Origin: JANSWP01 sp041941305 | GTDB taxonomy: Bacteria; Bacteroidota; Bacteroidia; Chitinophagales; Saprospiraceae | Length of the DNA stretch: 64,000 bases | Assembly: GCA_041941305.1 (NCBI GenBank) | Contig: JBGTQJ010000024.1 | Span: forward strand, 1 to 64,000 | Direction: 5' to 3' | Shown: piece by piece, positions 42,227 to 57,200 of the stretch | How the letters are laid out: each line of letters starts with the position of its first letter | Position numbering within the stretch: position 1 is the first letter of the stretch | Position numbers and translations under genes: made by a program | The notes under the pieces: model-generated | Told to the model about the DNA's origin: nothing | Seen by the model: the letters and a program-made list of their open reading frames with translations, nothing else | Databases searched by the model: none

Positions 42227-45200
42227 TTAATCATCATCGTCATCATCGTCATCAAAACATCCACAAGATTCAAAGGAATCTTCCATATCTGAACATTCTT
42301 CTGATGGAGGAAGATAAGTACTGGAAACTTCTACACTACCTGCAACACAATATTTCGAGATATTAGCTGTCCATTCATTGTCTGTTTCAGTATTTTTTAA
42401 ATTGCCATTTTCTACCCAAAGGTCTGTGATACTGCCATTTAAATCACCTTGATTGTCAAAGTTCCCGTTTGAAATATGGATTTTGGTGTTGGTAAATCTC
42501 ATCTCCGTTCCATTAAATACTTTTAATTTACTTGTTGATTCTGTTCCTACCTGCAAGCATACATTTACCAGCTCATCCAAACCTCCTTCCTTCACATAGT
42601 ATTTATGATCCACATCAATACAGGTGTTTTCAAAATAACTTTGTCCTTGTTTATTCTCATACTTTTTACCAACGATTATTGAGCCACCAGAAACAGTTAA
42701 TTTAGCAGCCACATTATCCAATTTCAAATATTCAAGAACGTCAAGGTTTGAATTGATCATGGTCACCTCTCCTTCTAGTATTTTCAGTTCTTTCCCACTT
42801 CCATTGATGGTGAGGGAGCCGTTTTCAATCCATAAATGCCCTCCTCCTTTTACTTCCACTTTTGCTTGATGGGAAATTGAATGGTTGATGATGACCGATT
42901 CTCCATCTATATAATCAGGTGGAATATTTCCTCCTTCCCAGACAGAAGCATTTGTCCAAATACCATTCGCAATGGTTTTATAATCTGCACAAGGACCACA
43001 AATATCACCATGACCTGAATGTGTACTCCACTCGCCAACAGGTATACTTTGGGTATCTGTACCATTGTGGCAGATAGTTATATTTCCGTCTCCATCAATA
43101 TCAGGACAAGAGCCTCCTCCACAATTGGAATTATCAGGAACACAATCATTATTATCATCAGAATCAAACTGGGCGTGTCCATTTGGATAATTACCGAAGT
43201 AATTATCACTGTCATTATCTACAGGAACACATAAGCCCACATTTACATCGGGATTACAGGCATTCGCATCATTTGGGTCATAAAGAGGGTCATTTACCGG
43301 ATAATTGGCGAAGTAACCATCATTGTCATTATCAATATCACCTCCACCACTAGAACAATTCGCAAAATAATTGGCGATGTCATTACATTCTTCTGATGGT
43401 AGAGAGTTCCAAACATTGAAGATGATTAAACCATTGACACAGTAATGATCTATATCAGAATTCCAATCACCTGTATCCCAAATCCATCCGCTTTCTACCC
43501 AGACTGCGCTTAAATTTCCTGAGGTAGAGCATTGCCAATTGTTGATCAAACTTCCATTTTGGATATGAATCTTGGCATTCGTAAATTCAATATCACCATT
43601 GTTTGTATTTTTAAAATCTCCATTGGTGATTTCTACACAGGTATTCTCAATTTCTTCTGTACCTCCATCATTTTTATAATCTGTTAGGATAGTAAGATAA
43701 ACATCAGTTAGATACCGCTCCCCATTCGTGTTAATAAATGATTGACCAACATTCAGAGAACCACCTTCCATATTGAAATGACTATGGTTCTCAGTCATAT
43801 CTATGTTGTGACTTACATCAACAGTTGAATTCAAGAAGGTGACGTGAGCATCATCAATAGTGAGTTTCGCATTTTGAATAGAAAATGTGGCATTCTCTAC
43901 CCATAAATGTGCATCTCCTTGTACATTAATATCATTTTGCACTGTTACAGGATGATTGATGATGACATTTTCACCATTGAGTGTATAGGGTGGAATATTG
44001 CCATTTTCCCATGTTGATGCAGCAGACCATTGACCTGCAGCGATGGTAATATAATCTTGGCAAGGACCACAATAATCTCCATGTCCGCTGTGTCCATCAT
44101 CAATCCATGCATTTCCAGAAACTTCCAAAGTTTGCTCATCAGGCTGTCCCGGATGATGACAAATAATGATCTTCCCATCTCCATCTAAATCTTCACAAAC
44201 CGTTTGGCCACAAGCATTTGGATTTGGTACACATTGGTCAGCATCGTCTGAATCGTAGGCTGCATGAGCCAAAGGATAATTGGCAAAATAACCATCTGAA
44301 TCTACATCAACTCCTGTACAATTTGCATTATTTGGATCAGGGTCACAAGCCTCCAAAGGATTGGTATCTGTCCCAGGATTGTAGGAAGCATCACCACCCG
44401 TTTCTGTATTATCAGAAATCCCATCAAAGTCAGAATCGCTTTCCTCATCATAAGGATCTACATCGTTACTGTCTAAGACTCCATCATTGTCGTCATCCGT
44501 ATCTGCACTATTGAGAAGCAAATCATTGTCAAAATCACAAATTCCTACTGTAGGATTTGGAACACATTCATCTTCATCGTCTGTGTCATAGAAATCATCA
44601 CCTAGCGGATAATTGGAATAATACCCATCTCCATCTTCATCTAATCCAATACAATTTGCATTTGCCGGGTCTGGATCACATGCATCCAATGGATCTGAAT
44701 CATCTAGTGGGTTGTAAACACCATCACTTCCAGTTTCAATAAAGTCGGTAATCCCATCCCCATCAGAATCAGTAGCACTATCAAAATCATCAGGATCGTC
44801 GTTATCATTCACGCCATCATTGTCATCATCCAAATCAATATTATTGGTAAATCCATCTCCATCGAAGTCACAAGTGAAGAAGGTAGCATTTGGATCGCAT
44901 AAATCTAGTGGATTGCTTTCTCCTCCGTCAATAATTCCATTTTGATTAGCATCTTCAATTCCATCATCAATATTATCATCATCGGTATCTGCATCCAATG
45001 GGTCAGTTTCATCAATATCAACATAACGATTGGCATTCGCATCCTCCACGTTGTCTTTGATGCCATCATTGTCAGTGTCATCACTTAAGGGGTTGGTATC
45101 TGTCCCTACATTATAAATTCCATCTCCTCCTGTCTCGTGGTTGTCAGAGAGACCATCTGCATCACTATCACTTTCTGCATTAAAAGGGTCAATATCATTA

Positions 45201-48200
45201 AAATCTTTCACCCCATCGTTGTCATCATCCAAATCCAAATTGTTGATCAATCCATCACCATCAAAGTCACAGCTTGGTTCTGTTGCTCCTGTTAAGCATG
45301 GGTCATTATTTGTTCCATTATCATTTTCTGGTAAATCCTCACCTACGACAAAATTGGCGTAACCATTTGTATTTTGAGGGGTTTCCAGAGTAACATTGAA
45401 TAATAATTTGCTTCTGTCATTATCAGGTCCCTGATAAATAACTTTTCCATCCAAATCCAAATCCTGAGAGTAATAACCAATGGTTACAAAGTTTACTAAA
45501 AGCTCATTGTTCAGGCTATCTAGCATAATTTTGAGGAACAAATCAAATATATCTGTTCCTGGTCCCTGATAGACTGCCTGTCTATCTTGATTTAAATCAC
45601 CTGCCCACATAAGTCGCTCTCCATTTAAATCTGCCATTGGTTGAGTTCCATATACACTTGCCGAAGTATTTGTGAAATCGAGCTCTGTTGGCGTTGGAGA
45701 TAAAAATTGAGGATTGGCAGTGATAATCCCCAAGTGATTCCTATGTCTTATCGCCACATAGTAATTATCACTAGGCAGATTGGGAAATGTTATATTGGAA
45801 ACTCCATCGATATCAACAATATCTCCGTCTCTCTGCAAAATTGCCGACCTGGTAGCTACCAGGCTATCTGCTCTTACTGCGGATCGCAATTCTACCAACA
45901 CCCAATCGACAATAGCATCACTACCTGAAGTATTCAAAAGATTTGGGTCAATGGTTTCTCCCCCACCTTCCCCCACGTGATTGAGGTATTCATAATCCTC
46001 ATATGGCTCGGTAGTTGGCAATAAATCTTTAGTTCTCAGTTCATCCCTCATTAAGCCTCCTCCTCCGTTACCGATCATTGCTCCTTGTAATTTCACCTTA
46101 ATATCCAACACAACTCCCAGACAGTAAGTAGTTGGGTTTGGATCACAAGGATCCCTAGGATCAGATTCGCCAATATCTACATCCCCATCTTGATTGGCAT
46201 CTTCCACACCATCTTGTAAAAAATCTTTGTCAGTGTCGGGATCCAGTGGATCAGTTTCACCCAAATCAAAATCTCCGTCGACATTGGCATCTTCTATACC
46301 ATCGATAATCAAATCATTGTCAGTGTCAATGTCCAAATAATCTCTTTCGCCTGGATCGAGTTGACCATTTAAGTTTTTGTCTTCATTTTTATCTAAAATC
46401 AAGTCATTATCACTATCTACATCTGCTAAATTCAATAGGCTATCTCCATCGTCATCTACATCTGGTTGCTCATTGGTATCTCCGAATGTTCCATCTAACA
46501 CAGATGTTTTATATGGACTATCATCACTATCATTACTATCGTCAGGTCTTCCATCTTTGGGAACGGCATCATATTCGGTAAATACTTTTGGATTAGCAGC
46601 CATGTTATCGTCAAAACCGTCGTTATTTAGATCTGTTACAGCATCTATTGCACCATCTCTATTGATATCCATGTTGAAATTGCCACATTCCAAAATATCA
46701 TTAATTCCGTCTCCATCAGAGTCTATATCTGAATGATTCAGTAAGGCATCTTTATCGGCATTGGCTCCATTATAGGCTGAGCCATCTGCATTGGTATCTT
46801 CAGGACGACCGTCCACAAGTATGCCATCGCCATCAGTTGTCACTAAAGGATTGGTTGAATAAAGATCATGGAAACCATCACCATCTGCATCTATCAATTC
46901 AGAAAGTTCAATTTTTCCATTTCCGTTTTCATCTACGCCTCCGGATTCAATCAAACCTGGTACTCCATCATTATCAGAATCCAAGTCCCAGAAATCAGGA
47001 ATGTTATCATAATCAACATCTGGATTTTCACTTGGATTTCCACTTCGATAAGAAATTCCATCTGTAATAACGAGTGGTTCTAAAACATCTTCAGCAAATT
47101 CAAGCCCATCATCATCTGGGTCATAAATATCAGTAAAACCATCACCATCGCCATCCACCATAGAAGTCGGATCATTAGGAACAGGATAATCTATAATTCC
47201 ATTTCCATCTGTATCGACACCTCTAGCTTCAATTAAATCTGGCAAGCCATCATTATCTGAATCTAAATCCAGTGAATTCATAATGCCATCACCATCTCGG
47301 TCGTGCTTGAAATCAGTTGGGTCAAAGTTGTCAGAAGCGAGCAGAGTAGAGTCTGTATCATCCGCATCAAAACCATCTGCAAAACCATCATTATCGTCAT
47401 CCCAGCCAGCTACATTTAGATTATCTACTTGACCATCACCATTGATGTCAGGAAAACCAGCTTCAACAATATCAGGAATACCATCATTATCTGAATCTAA
47501 ATCCAGTTCATTGGTCAAACCATCTCCATCAGTATCCACCATTCCCTCATCTACATCTGGAATACCATCATTATCATCATCCCAATCTAATGGATTCGGT
47601 TTGCCATCCTTGTCTGTGTCATCAGGATCTGCGATCCAGATTGTTTGAGTTTGAATATTTCTATTCCCACAAAAATCTGTGAGTGTCCATATTCTCTCGT
47701 AATAGCCCATACAGCCATTTACATTTCCTAAATTATCGGTATAAACTGCATCCAAACCAAAAGAACAATTATCCGATTCATCCGTCACATCTCCAGTTTC
47801 GGAAGGGTCAATTGATTCTCCACATATTACTGTCACATCTACTGGAACAGTAAAAGATGGAGGTGTTGTATCTCTTAAAATTATTTGTTGGGTATATGCA
47901 GTTGAATTTCCGCATTCGTCAATGACTGACCAAGTTCTTGTCAAAATTGTATCTGAGGTGCAATCAAAATTGGGTAAAGATTGCACATATTCCACAGTGA
48001 TACTCAAATCACAGTTGTCAACACCTTTAATATCCGTTTGTAAAGATGGAGGTTCAGGAATCTCATCACAATTTGCGTAAGTGTTAAATGGTATACTTCC
48101 TTCAATTACCATGTATGAAATAGTTTCAAAAGCATGATCATCAGCTTCATAATCCCATTCTTTAATTCTTACATCAAAACCTTCTTGAGTCACTTTGTCA

Positions 48201-51200
48201 ACACTGACAACTGCTGAAGTCGCATCATTTTTAGATATTCCCCCAAAAATCACCACTGGGTTGTGATAGGTATTATTTAAGCTAACTGTTTGCCATCCGC
48301 TGTTTACATTAACAGTACCGATTTCTCCAAAAACTTCTGCATTCGAATCAAAAATGTCTCCCTGATTTTCAAAAGCCATATAGCCAACTGTCTCAAGCCC
48401 ATGCATAATTTCAGCATCAAGAGAGGCTTCTTCTTCTACCAAAATATTCAAACCTGACTCACTCAAACTGTTGAACCTTACTGAAACAGGATCTAATTCA
48501 TTATTGGTTTGAGAAGCAGAAATAAAGGCCGGGTTTTGATCATAAGCATTGATAAAATTAATAGCTGTTGAATTGGAAGAAGCCAATATGGAACCAACTT
48601 CAAAGGGCAAAACCCCTGACTCTGAACCAGGTTCTATTGCTATCCATGCAACATCTTCCTCGAGATGAATTTGATCGTTGTATTCTTCTTCCTGTAATTG
48701 TAACTGGAATTGGGATGTGGAAACATTTTTTACTTGGGCGATCACGGTAGAAGACTCGTTTTCCGAAACAACTTGTGCAAAGACGATGGGTTTCGTTTTA
48801 AATTTAATCGGGAATGATATCGTCTTCCATCTGTGTGTCGTATTTTCCATGATTCCACCAACCAGCTTGTTCCCATTCGTCATGGAATACACTCTATAAA
48901 TATCTGGTGCAGTAATATCTCTTACATGAATATTTTGTTCATTCGAATTGTTATTTCCACAGTAGTCAATAGCGGTCCACGTTCTTGTCAAAGTATATTG
49001 GTAAATAGAACAAGTATCTACTCCTTGTGTAGAAGTTTCTGCCAAACCCAATGTTACAAATTGGCAATTTTCCACGGCATTTACCAAAGGTGGTAATGGT
49101 ATTTCTTCATCACAATGTATGGTAATGTCACTCGGAATATTTTCTAAACCTGGAGGGGAGGCATCTGACAAATCAACAATCACTACTGCCGTATCGCAAC
49201 AGGATGAGTTTTCATTGCAAACCTGATAGGTGAATTGGTCTGTTCCGCAGAACGTAGAGTTAGGTGTATAGAAAAACTCCCCATCATTATCCAAATCTAC
49301 TGTACCATTAGCAGGTGGTATGGTAACTGAAAAGGTAGTATTTATGAGATTATTGTCATTCGTTGATACATTATCCAGAAATACAAAGCCTGGACAAGCT
49401 GAAGCAAAATTATCATCTAGTGCCTCCGGAGTCGAAGTCAAAATTTTACTACTGGAATTCGAAAATTGCCAGCTTCCGCAAGGAGCTCGACGAGCTTTTC
49501 TGCGGTAATGAGTTGTTTGGACAATCGCAGGAGGATCAAAATCAATGGATGTAGCTCCGCCAATATCTGTCCAGGAAGCACCGTCTGTGCTAACCTGCCA
49601 TTGATATTCAACGCTTCCACCGTTTCCACCTGAAGGAACTCCAGTATTGGAAATGATTTCAGGATCGTTAGTTCCACATAATGCTTCATCTCCATCAATT
49701 GTTCCACCGTCATCAAAGTTTTCTGCAACTTCAACTGACTGGATGATATTCGCAACACAACTATTTTCAGTTAGTGTGAGTATAACATTTTTAGTCCCTG
49801 TACTGGAATAAGAAACATTATGAGGTCCCAGTCCAGTAGCTGTGGCTGGAGAAGCTCCTGGTCCAAAGTCCCATGAAATGCCTGGATTTCCGGAAGATAC
49901 GATTCCCTGTAGAATAATATTTTGCTCCATACAGATTGAATCGCTGGTAATGGTAATCGAACCTTCAGGTTCATCAGGGTCTTCCAGGGTTATAATGCCC
50001 CATACTTCCTCACATTCTCCATTGTTGTATCGGACTCTTACGTCATAACCTCCAGCCGGAAGATTATTAAAGGTTAGATTGCTGGACCAATTAGAACCGC
50101 CATCTATACTTGCTTCTACTGAAGTACCAGCGGGATAGGTTGCATTCACGGTAATTGCACCATCTGACACGCTACAGTCTGAAGGATCACTTTCCCCAAT
50201 GGTTGTCATAATAATTTCAGGGCGAATAATTACAGATATACTATCGTAATCAAAGCAGCCATTATCATCCACCCAAAGTTGAACCAACTCGGTGGTTGAA
50301 GCATCCTCATCAGGTACATTGTATTGAATTGTGTGAGGCCCTTTACCTGTCGGAAAATCAGGGGTAGCAGTCGCACCAAAAGACCAATAATAAAGAGCAT
50401 CAGGTCCTGCATCGGCTGCTTCAAATACATAATCTTCCAATTCACAAATGAATCCATTTGTTCCTGTAGGGAAAGTACTAATGTCAGCCGAAGGAACATT
50501 TAAAACAGTTTTTATTACTGTATTTGAATTGACCCAATTTGAACAAGGCAATCGCCTGGATTTTCTTCTGTAATGGGTTGTTTGTGAAATACCAGGGGGG
50601 TCATAGGTTTCATTCGTCGCGCCACCAATATCTGTCCAATCGGTTCCGTTTAGGCTAATTTCCCATTGATATTGCTCGGTTCCATCCTGACCGCCTGTTG
50701 CAGATGCTGAATTCGTTATTAAATCAGGATCGAAGGCGCCACAGTGGCTTTGATTGGTAGCAATTGTACCACCGTCGGTATAATTGATCACAACAATTTT
50801 TGTAACTGTATTTGAATATATCCAGTTGGTACAAGGGCTTCGTCTTGCTCCACGACGATACAATGTAGTTTGAGTGATAATTCCCGGATTAAGGGTTTCA
50901 AAAGAAGCACCGATGATATCTGTCCATCCACTACCTTCGTCTTTTTGCCATTGGTATTGCAGTGCTCCATATTCGCCTCCACTGGGTTCAGTTATGCTGG
51001 CAATAATACCAGGATCAAAACTTCCACAATTTTCTTCGTCCCCCGAAATCACACCAGGATCAGTATAGTTGATAACAATTTGCTTCAATACTGTATTGGA
51101 ATACACCCAATCGGTACATGGAGCTAACCTTGCACTACGTCTATAATGAGTCGACTGACTAATAACCGCAGGATCATAGGTTTCTGAATTTGCTCCTGCT

Positions 51201-54200
51201 ATATCAGACCAGCCACTACCTGTATCAGCCTGCCATTGATATTCAAGGGTTCCACCGATCCCACCATCAGGAACTGCTGTACTGGTAATGATTTGGGGAT
51301 CAAAATCACCACATGCGCTTTCATTTCCATCAATTGTACCTCCATTGGCTTTATTAGTGACAATTGATTTTGTAACAGTGTTAGACCAAACCCAATTGGT
51401 ACATGGATTTCGTCTTGCTCCACGTCTGTATTGTGTCGTTTGGGTGATGGTTACAGGATCATAGTTGTCATTTGTTGCTCCGGCAACATCCAACCAACCA
51501 CTTCCTTCATCATATTGCCATACATATTCAAGAGTCCCTCCACTTCCTCCACCTGGTGGAGAAATATTTGTAATAACAGCTGGATCAAAACTACCGCAGC
51601 CTTCTTCATCAGCAGCTATGGTTCCTCCATTTGTATAATTACTTCCTCCAATAATGGAGATGCTTTCCGTTAATTCACATCCAGTCGAGGAATAAACAGA
51701 TACATTGTAATTTCCGGTGCTTAGGTTATTACGGTCTCCGTCATTTCTTGCCATATCGCTTATTTGATAGGAACTCAATGCTATTTCATGGTGATATTTT
51801 ATGTCATCAATTAATCCAGTGAAATAATTTCCACTTGCAGTCCCAAACCCAGACCCTACATCCGTGTAACCGATCCCTCCATTTCCACTGTGTTCATTTA
51901 CAGTGGTATAAGAGGCAACAGTCGTGCTTCCTGCGACACCATCCAAAAATAGTGTAAGATCCCCATTGTCAAACAATAAGGCTACATGATGCCAGGTATT
52001 ATCAGAGGGGATGGTATGAGAACCGGCATTAAATTGTATGCCACCGTTTCTGACAGCTCCTTCCAGAGTATTTCCATTGATTCGAATTGATATTCCGTTT
52101 GTTCCACTCCCTTCATCTACTATGGTTTGTATTCCGGATAAACCAGTTGGTTTTACCCAGGCAGTAAATAACCATTTAGAAAAAAGCACTTCCATGAAAC
52201 CAGCGTCAACACTGTATCGTAAATAGGTACTTCCATCTAAATTCAGAGAATATTGTCCCTCTACTGCATCAGAAGAATACATAGCGGTTCCTAATCCCCC
52301 GTTTTGATGATGATTATTACCCGATATATCATTGGTATTTTGTTCAAAAGTCCAATTTGCCGAATATGGCATATCATCCCATTGATAGGAATAAGGAGGG
52401 GTGCCACCTGCCACGGTAAGATCAATGGTTCCATCCAATCCAATACCACAACTTTCGTCGGTTGTGGTATAAGCAATGTTTGGGATACAATCAGGGTCAT
52501 TACAATCTATTAATGAATCTCCATCATCATCTAAACCATTATCACAAACCTCATTGCATGTACCTACTGTTTTCGTTATAGTATTTGAATAAACCCAGGC
52601 TGTACAAGGCGTTCTTCTGGCGCCTCTACGATAACTGGTTGTTTGCAAAATGGTCCCAGGATCATAAGTGGAGGCATTCGCTCCTGAAATTGTAGTCCAA
52701 CTACCCGTATTTTGCTGCCATTGATATTCAAGTGTGCCATCTGCACCACCACCAGGCTCAGAAAGGCTTGTAATCATTGCTCCATCATAACCAATGCAAT
52801 TTGTTTCATCTCCTGCAATGGTGCCAGCATTTGTATAATTGATAACTACTTCTTTCGTTACTGAATTGGAATAGATCCAGTTCGCACACGGTGATCTTCT
52901 GGCAGCACGGCGAAAATTTGTAGTTTGGGTTATGATTGCCGGATTATAGGTCTCAATATTAGAACCGTTTATATCTGTCCATCCACCTCCAGTGTTGTAT
53001 TGCCATTTGTATTCCAATGTACCATTTGCACCACCAACTGGTACACTCGTACTTGTAATTTGAGCTGGATCATAGCTACCACAATTGCTTTCATCTCCAG
53101 AAATAGAACCTCCATCAGTATAATTATCCACTATGGTTTTGGTCACCACATTGGAATAAATCCACGAACCACAAGGGGTTCTTCTGGAGCCACGTCGGTA
53201 TTGAGTAGTTTGTGTAATGGTTCCTGGATCATATGTGTCAGATGTGGCACTTCCAATATCTGTCCAACCTCCACCATTATCATATTGCCACTTATATGCT
53301 AACCCGTCTCCAAGTTCATAAAGCATGGATACCTCTTTGGCAGAGATAGCTCTCCTAAATATTTGTAATTCGTCGATATCCCCATTCCAATTGTAGAAAG
53401 AACCACCTTGTGTACCAATATGCAATGGTGCGTTGGTGTGATTAATTGGAGTACCAACAACATGTGTCCCAACTTGAGTACCATTTATATAGAGGGTCAT
53501 AGTTATACCATCATAAGTACCAACGACATGTGTAAATTCGCCAGCCGCCAAAGGACTTGTCAAAACATGATTTGCATAATTATTAATGAAGAAATTGATA
53601 TTTGCACTTCCCTGATAATGACTTAATCCATAGCCATCTGCCCAATTATCATCAGTTGTTTTCATTAAAACTGTTTCCCAATCAACTGGATTGGCAGCAT
53701 CAGGCTTTACCCAAACTGAGAGTGAAATTTGGGCAGGGTTTAAATCTACATGGTCGTTTACAGAGATGTAATTACCTGCTGTACCCAATAAACTCAGGCT
53801 ACTCCCAAGGGTACCTGATTGATAATCCACAGTTCCAATCTCGGCACCATGATGGGCATTCCCACTAATGTCCAGAGGATTTCCATTAAATGAATAATAA
53901 ACATTCAAATCTCCAATAGATCCTACTCCTCCACCAGAAGGAGCATTTAAACTTGTTATTTCTGTTGGATCGAAACTAAAACAATTGGATTCATCTCCTT
54001 CGATGATTCCTCCCTGGGTAAAATTATCAATTACTGATTTAACGACTACATTGGAATTCACCCAATCTGAACAGGTACTAAGTCGCGCAGCTCTTCTATA
54101 TTGAGTTGTTTGAGAAATGCTAGGTGGGTTATAGGTTGAAGATGAAGCACCTGAAATGTCTACCCAGCCACTACCATTATCATACTGCCATTTATATTCC

Positions 54201-57200
54201 AAAGAACCTCCGCTTCCACCGCTTGGTGCAGATGAGCTGGTAATTTGAGCAGGATCATATCCTCCGCAGTTGGATTCATCTCCTGCAATTATTCCACCAT
54301 TAGAATAATTATCATAAAGCGTTTTGGTCACAACATTGGAAAATAACCAACTTGAACAGGGAAATCGACGAGACGCCCTTCTATATTGTGTGGTTTGATT
54401 GATGCTTGGAGGATCATAGGTTGAAGTATTGGTAGTCAAAATATCTGTCCATCCACTGCCATTGTCATATTGCCATTTGTATTCTGCTATACCTCCATTC
54501 CCACCTGAGGGAAGTAAAGTACTTGTAATAGTAGAAGGGTCATAAGTTCCACAAATGGACTCATCTCCTGAAATAGTTCCCGCATTTGTGTAATTACTCA
54601 TAACCGTTTTGGTCACAACATTCGAATAAACCCAATCTGTACAAGGATTGCGACGAGCCCCTCTTCTGTATTGGGTTGTTTGGGAGATTGTAGAAGGATC
54701 AAATATTGTCGATGTAGCTCCTCCAATATCAATCCAACCACCGCCTGCATTAGACTGCCATTGAAATTCGAGGGTACCTCCAGAACCTCCTGAGGGAGCT
54801 GAAGAACTTGTAATTGTGGAAGGATCGAAACTGGAACAACCAGATTCATCTTCGGAAATCGATCCGCCATTTGTGTAATTAGAAAGGACTTCTTTGGTAA
54901 TAATATTTGAATAAACCCAATTTGTACAAGGATTTCTGCGTGCGGCACGTCGATATTGTGTAGTTTGAGTAATAGTCGAAGGATTATAGGAAGAGGAGAT
55001 TGCTCCTGCAATGTCCGACCAACCAGATCCAGAATCCAATTGCCATTTGTATTCCAGGGTTCCATCAAAGCCACCAAAAGGTGCACTAACACTTGAAATC
55101 ACCGTAGCATTATAGCTGCCACAATTGGATTCATCTCCTGAAATAACACCTCCATTTGTATAATTATCAACAACTTCCTTTGTAATGACATTAGAAAAAA
55201 TCCAGGAAGTACATGGACTGCGCCTTGTACCTCTTCTAAACTGGGTAGTTTGAGTAATTGTGGAAGGATCATAGGATGCAGAAGTAGCACCGTTGATATC
55301 TGCCCAGGTACCTGTACTTTGTTGCCATTTATACGCCAAAGCACCTCCAATTCCTCCTCCTGGTGGAGTCGCACTGCCAATTATTGCAGGATCGAAACTG
55401 CCACAATTCGATTCATCTCCTGAAATGGTTCCAGCACTAGTATAATTGACAATTACTTCCTTCGTTACCACATTGGAATAGACAAAAGGTGTACAACCAT
55501 TCATTCTCGCACCTCTTCGGTATTGGGTCGTTTCAGTTATAGACGTCGGATTGTAAGTAGCTGAAGTTGCACCACTGATATTCGTCCAGGTTCCAGTACT
55601 TTGTTGCCATTGATATTCAACAGAGCCACCGCTTCCGCCGCTGGGGGAAGTTGTGCTGGTGATAGTCGTCGGATTGTATCCGCCACAGTTTGATTCATCA
55701 CCTGAAATTGTTCCACCATTTGTAAAATTCTCGGTGACTTCTTTTGTTACGATATTTGAATATACCCATGTTCCACAAGGTGAGCGTCTTGCGCCTCTTC
55801 TATATAGGGTTGTTTGAGCAATTGTTACTGGATTATATGTAGAAGAAGTAGCTCCGTCAATATCATCCCAGGAACCAGTATTTTTTTGCCATTTATAAAT
55901 TAGTGTTCCACCGCTTCCTCCACTTGGAGCGCTAAGGTTTGTGATATTGGCAGGATCATAACTTCCACATTGTGATTCATCAGAGCCAATAGTTCCTGCA
56001 TTTGTATAATTTGACATTACCTCCTTCTTTACCACATTGGAATAAAGGTAAGTTGTACAAGGATTTCTTCTTACACCCCTTCTGTATTCTGTTGTTTGTG
56101 AAATTGTCCCAGGATTAAAGTTAGCCGAATTTGCACCTGATATGTTTATCCATCCACCACCATTATCATACTGCCACTGATATTCGTAAGTTCCACTTCC
56201 TCCACTAGGTGAAGTTAATTGAGTAATAATTGCAGGGTCAAAGCTTCCACAACTAAGCTCATCTGTTCCAATGGTGCCTGCACTACTAACATTGTTGCAA
56301 GTAATCGTTGTGAATCCAAAATCAACTGTCATATCACCATTATCGTCATCTGTATTATCCATCGTATTTCCTGAACCGGATTCAGTTGAACCGTCTGTTG
56401 GCTCACCATTGACCGTCAGTGTAATTATTCCACTACTAATTCCACTTACTGAAGGGCTGGCGGGATCATCACCATTTTCATCAGAATTGTCATCTATTTG
56501 ATTATCAGTCCCTTGCCCAGTCATGGATGCCATATTATTTAATGGTTTTCCTGAACCAAATTCACTAGCAGGAATGTGTATGAAGTAATCACCTGATTCC
56601 AGATTGTCAAACATATAATATCCCCCTCCAGAAGAAGTTACAGAAAGTACACTTATGTCAGTAGCCGGGTTTTCACCAGCAAGGAAAAGATTAACAACAA
56701 CCCCGTCTATTCCTTCACCAGGATCAAAATTTCCATCTAAATTTAAATCATTAAATATTAAATTACCAACAGAAGTCAAATTTTCAGGACATGGAGCATA
56801 CATTGCAGATGCTTCAAAATCTGCATCAGTAGGTAAACCAGGAGTTCCAGAATAAGTGGAGCGAACATTGTTTGCTCCATTGGAACCAAGTGTAATTTCT
56901 ATAAATTCCTGATGATTTCCATCATTGTCAATTCCTATCATTCTTGAATTTACAGCATCCCATGTAATGGTCTCTATATCAACAGAACCATGTCCAGTTC
57001 CACCTGGAATATTATTATCTTCTATTCCAATTATTGCTGCTGTATTGGGATCTATTTCATACAAATGGTCATCAGTTCCATCTATCGCGTAAAGCTTACC
57101 ATCATCAGAAAATTCCATCCCATCTACATAATTATTGGTTTCTCCAAGACCACTTATTGACCCAATCAATATGGCATTCGAAACCAGTAGGGGATTGGCA

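Noticed and set aside
42230..42253. Asp8 coding stretch as a variable microsatellite
   Set aside because: Mixed GAT and GAC codons and only 24 nt; there is no evidence of slippage from one sequence.
49430..56300. Regular ~285-nt repeats as a possible CRISPR or satellite array
   Set aside because: The units are coding, stay in frame, vary in sequence and have no short identical repeats with unique spacers.
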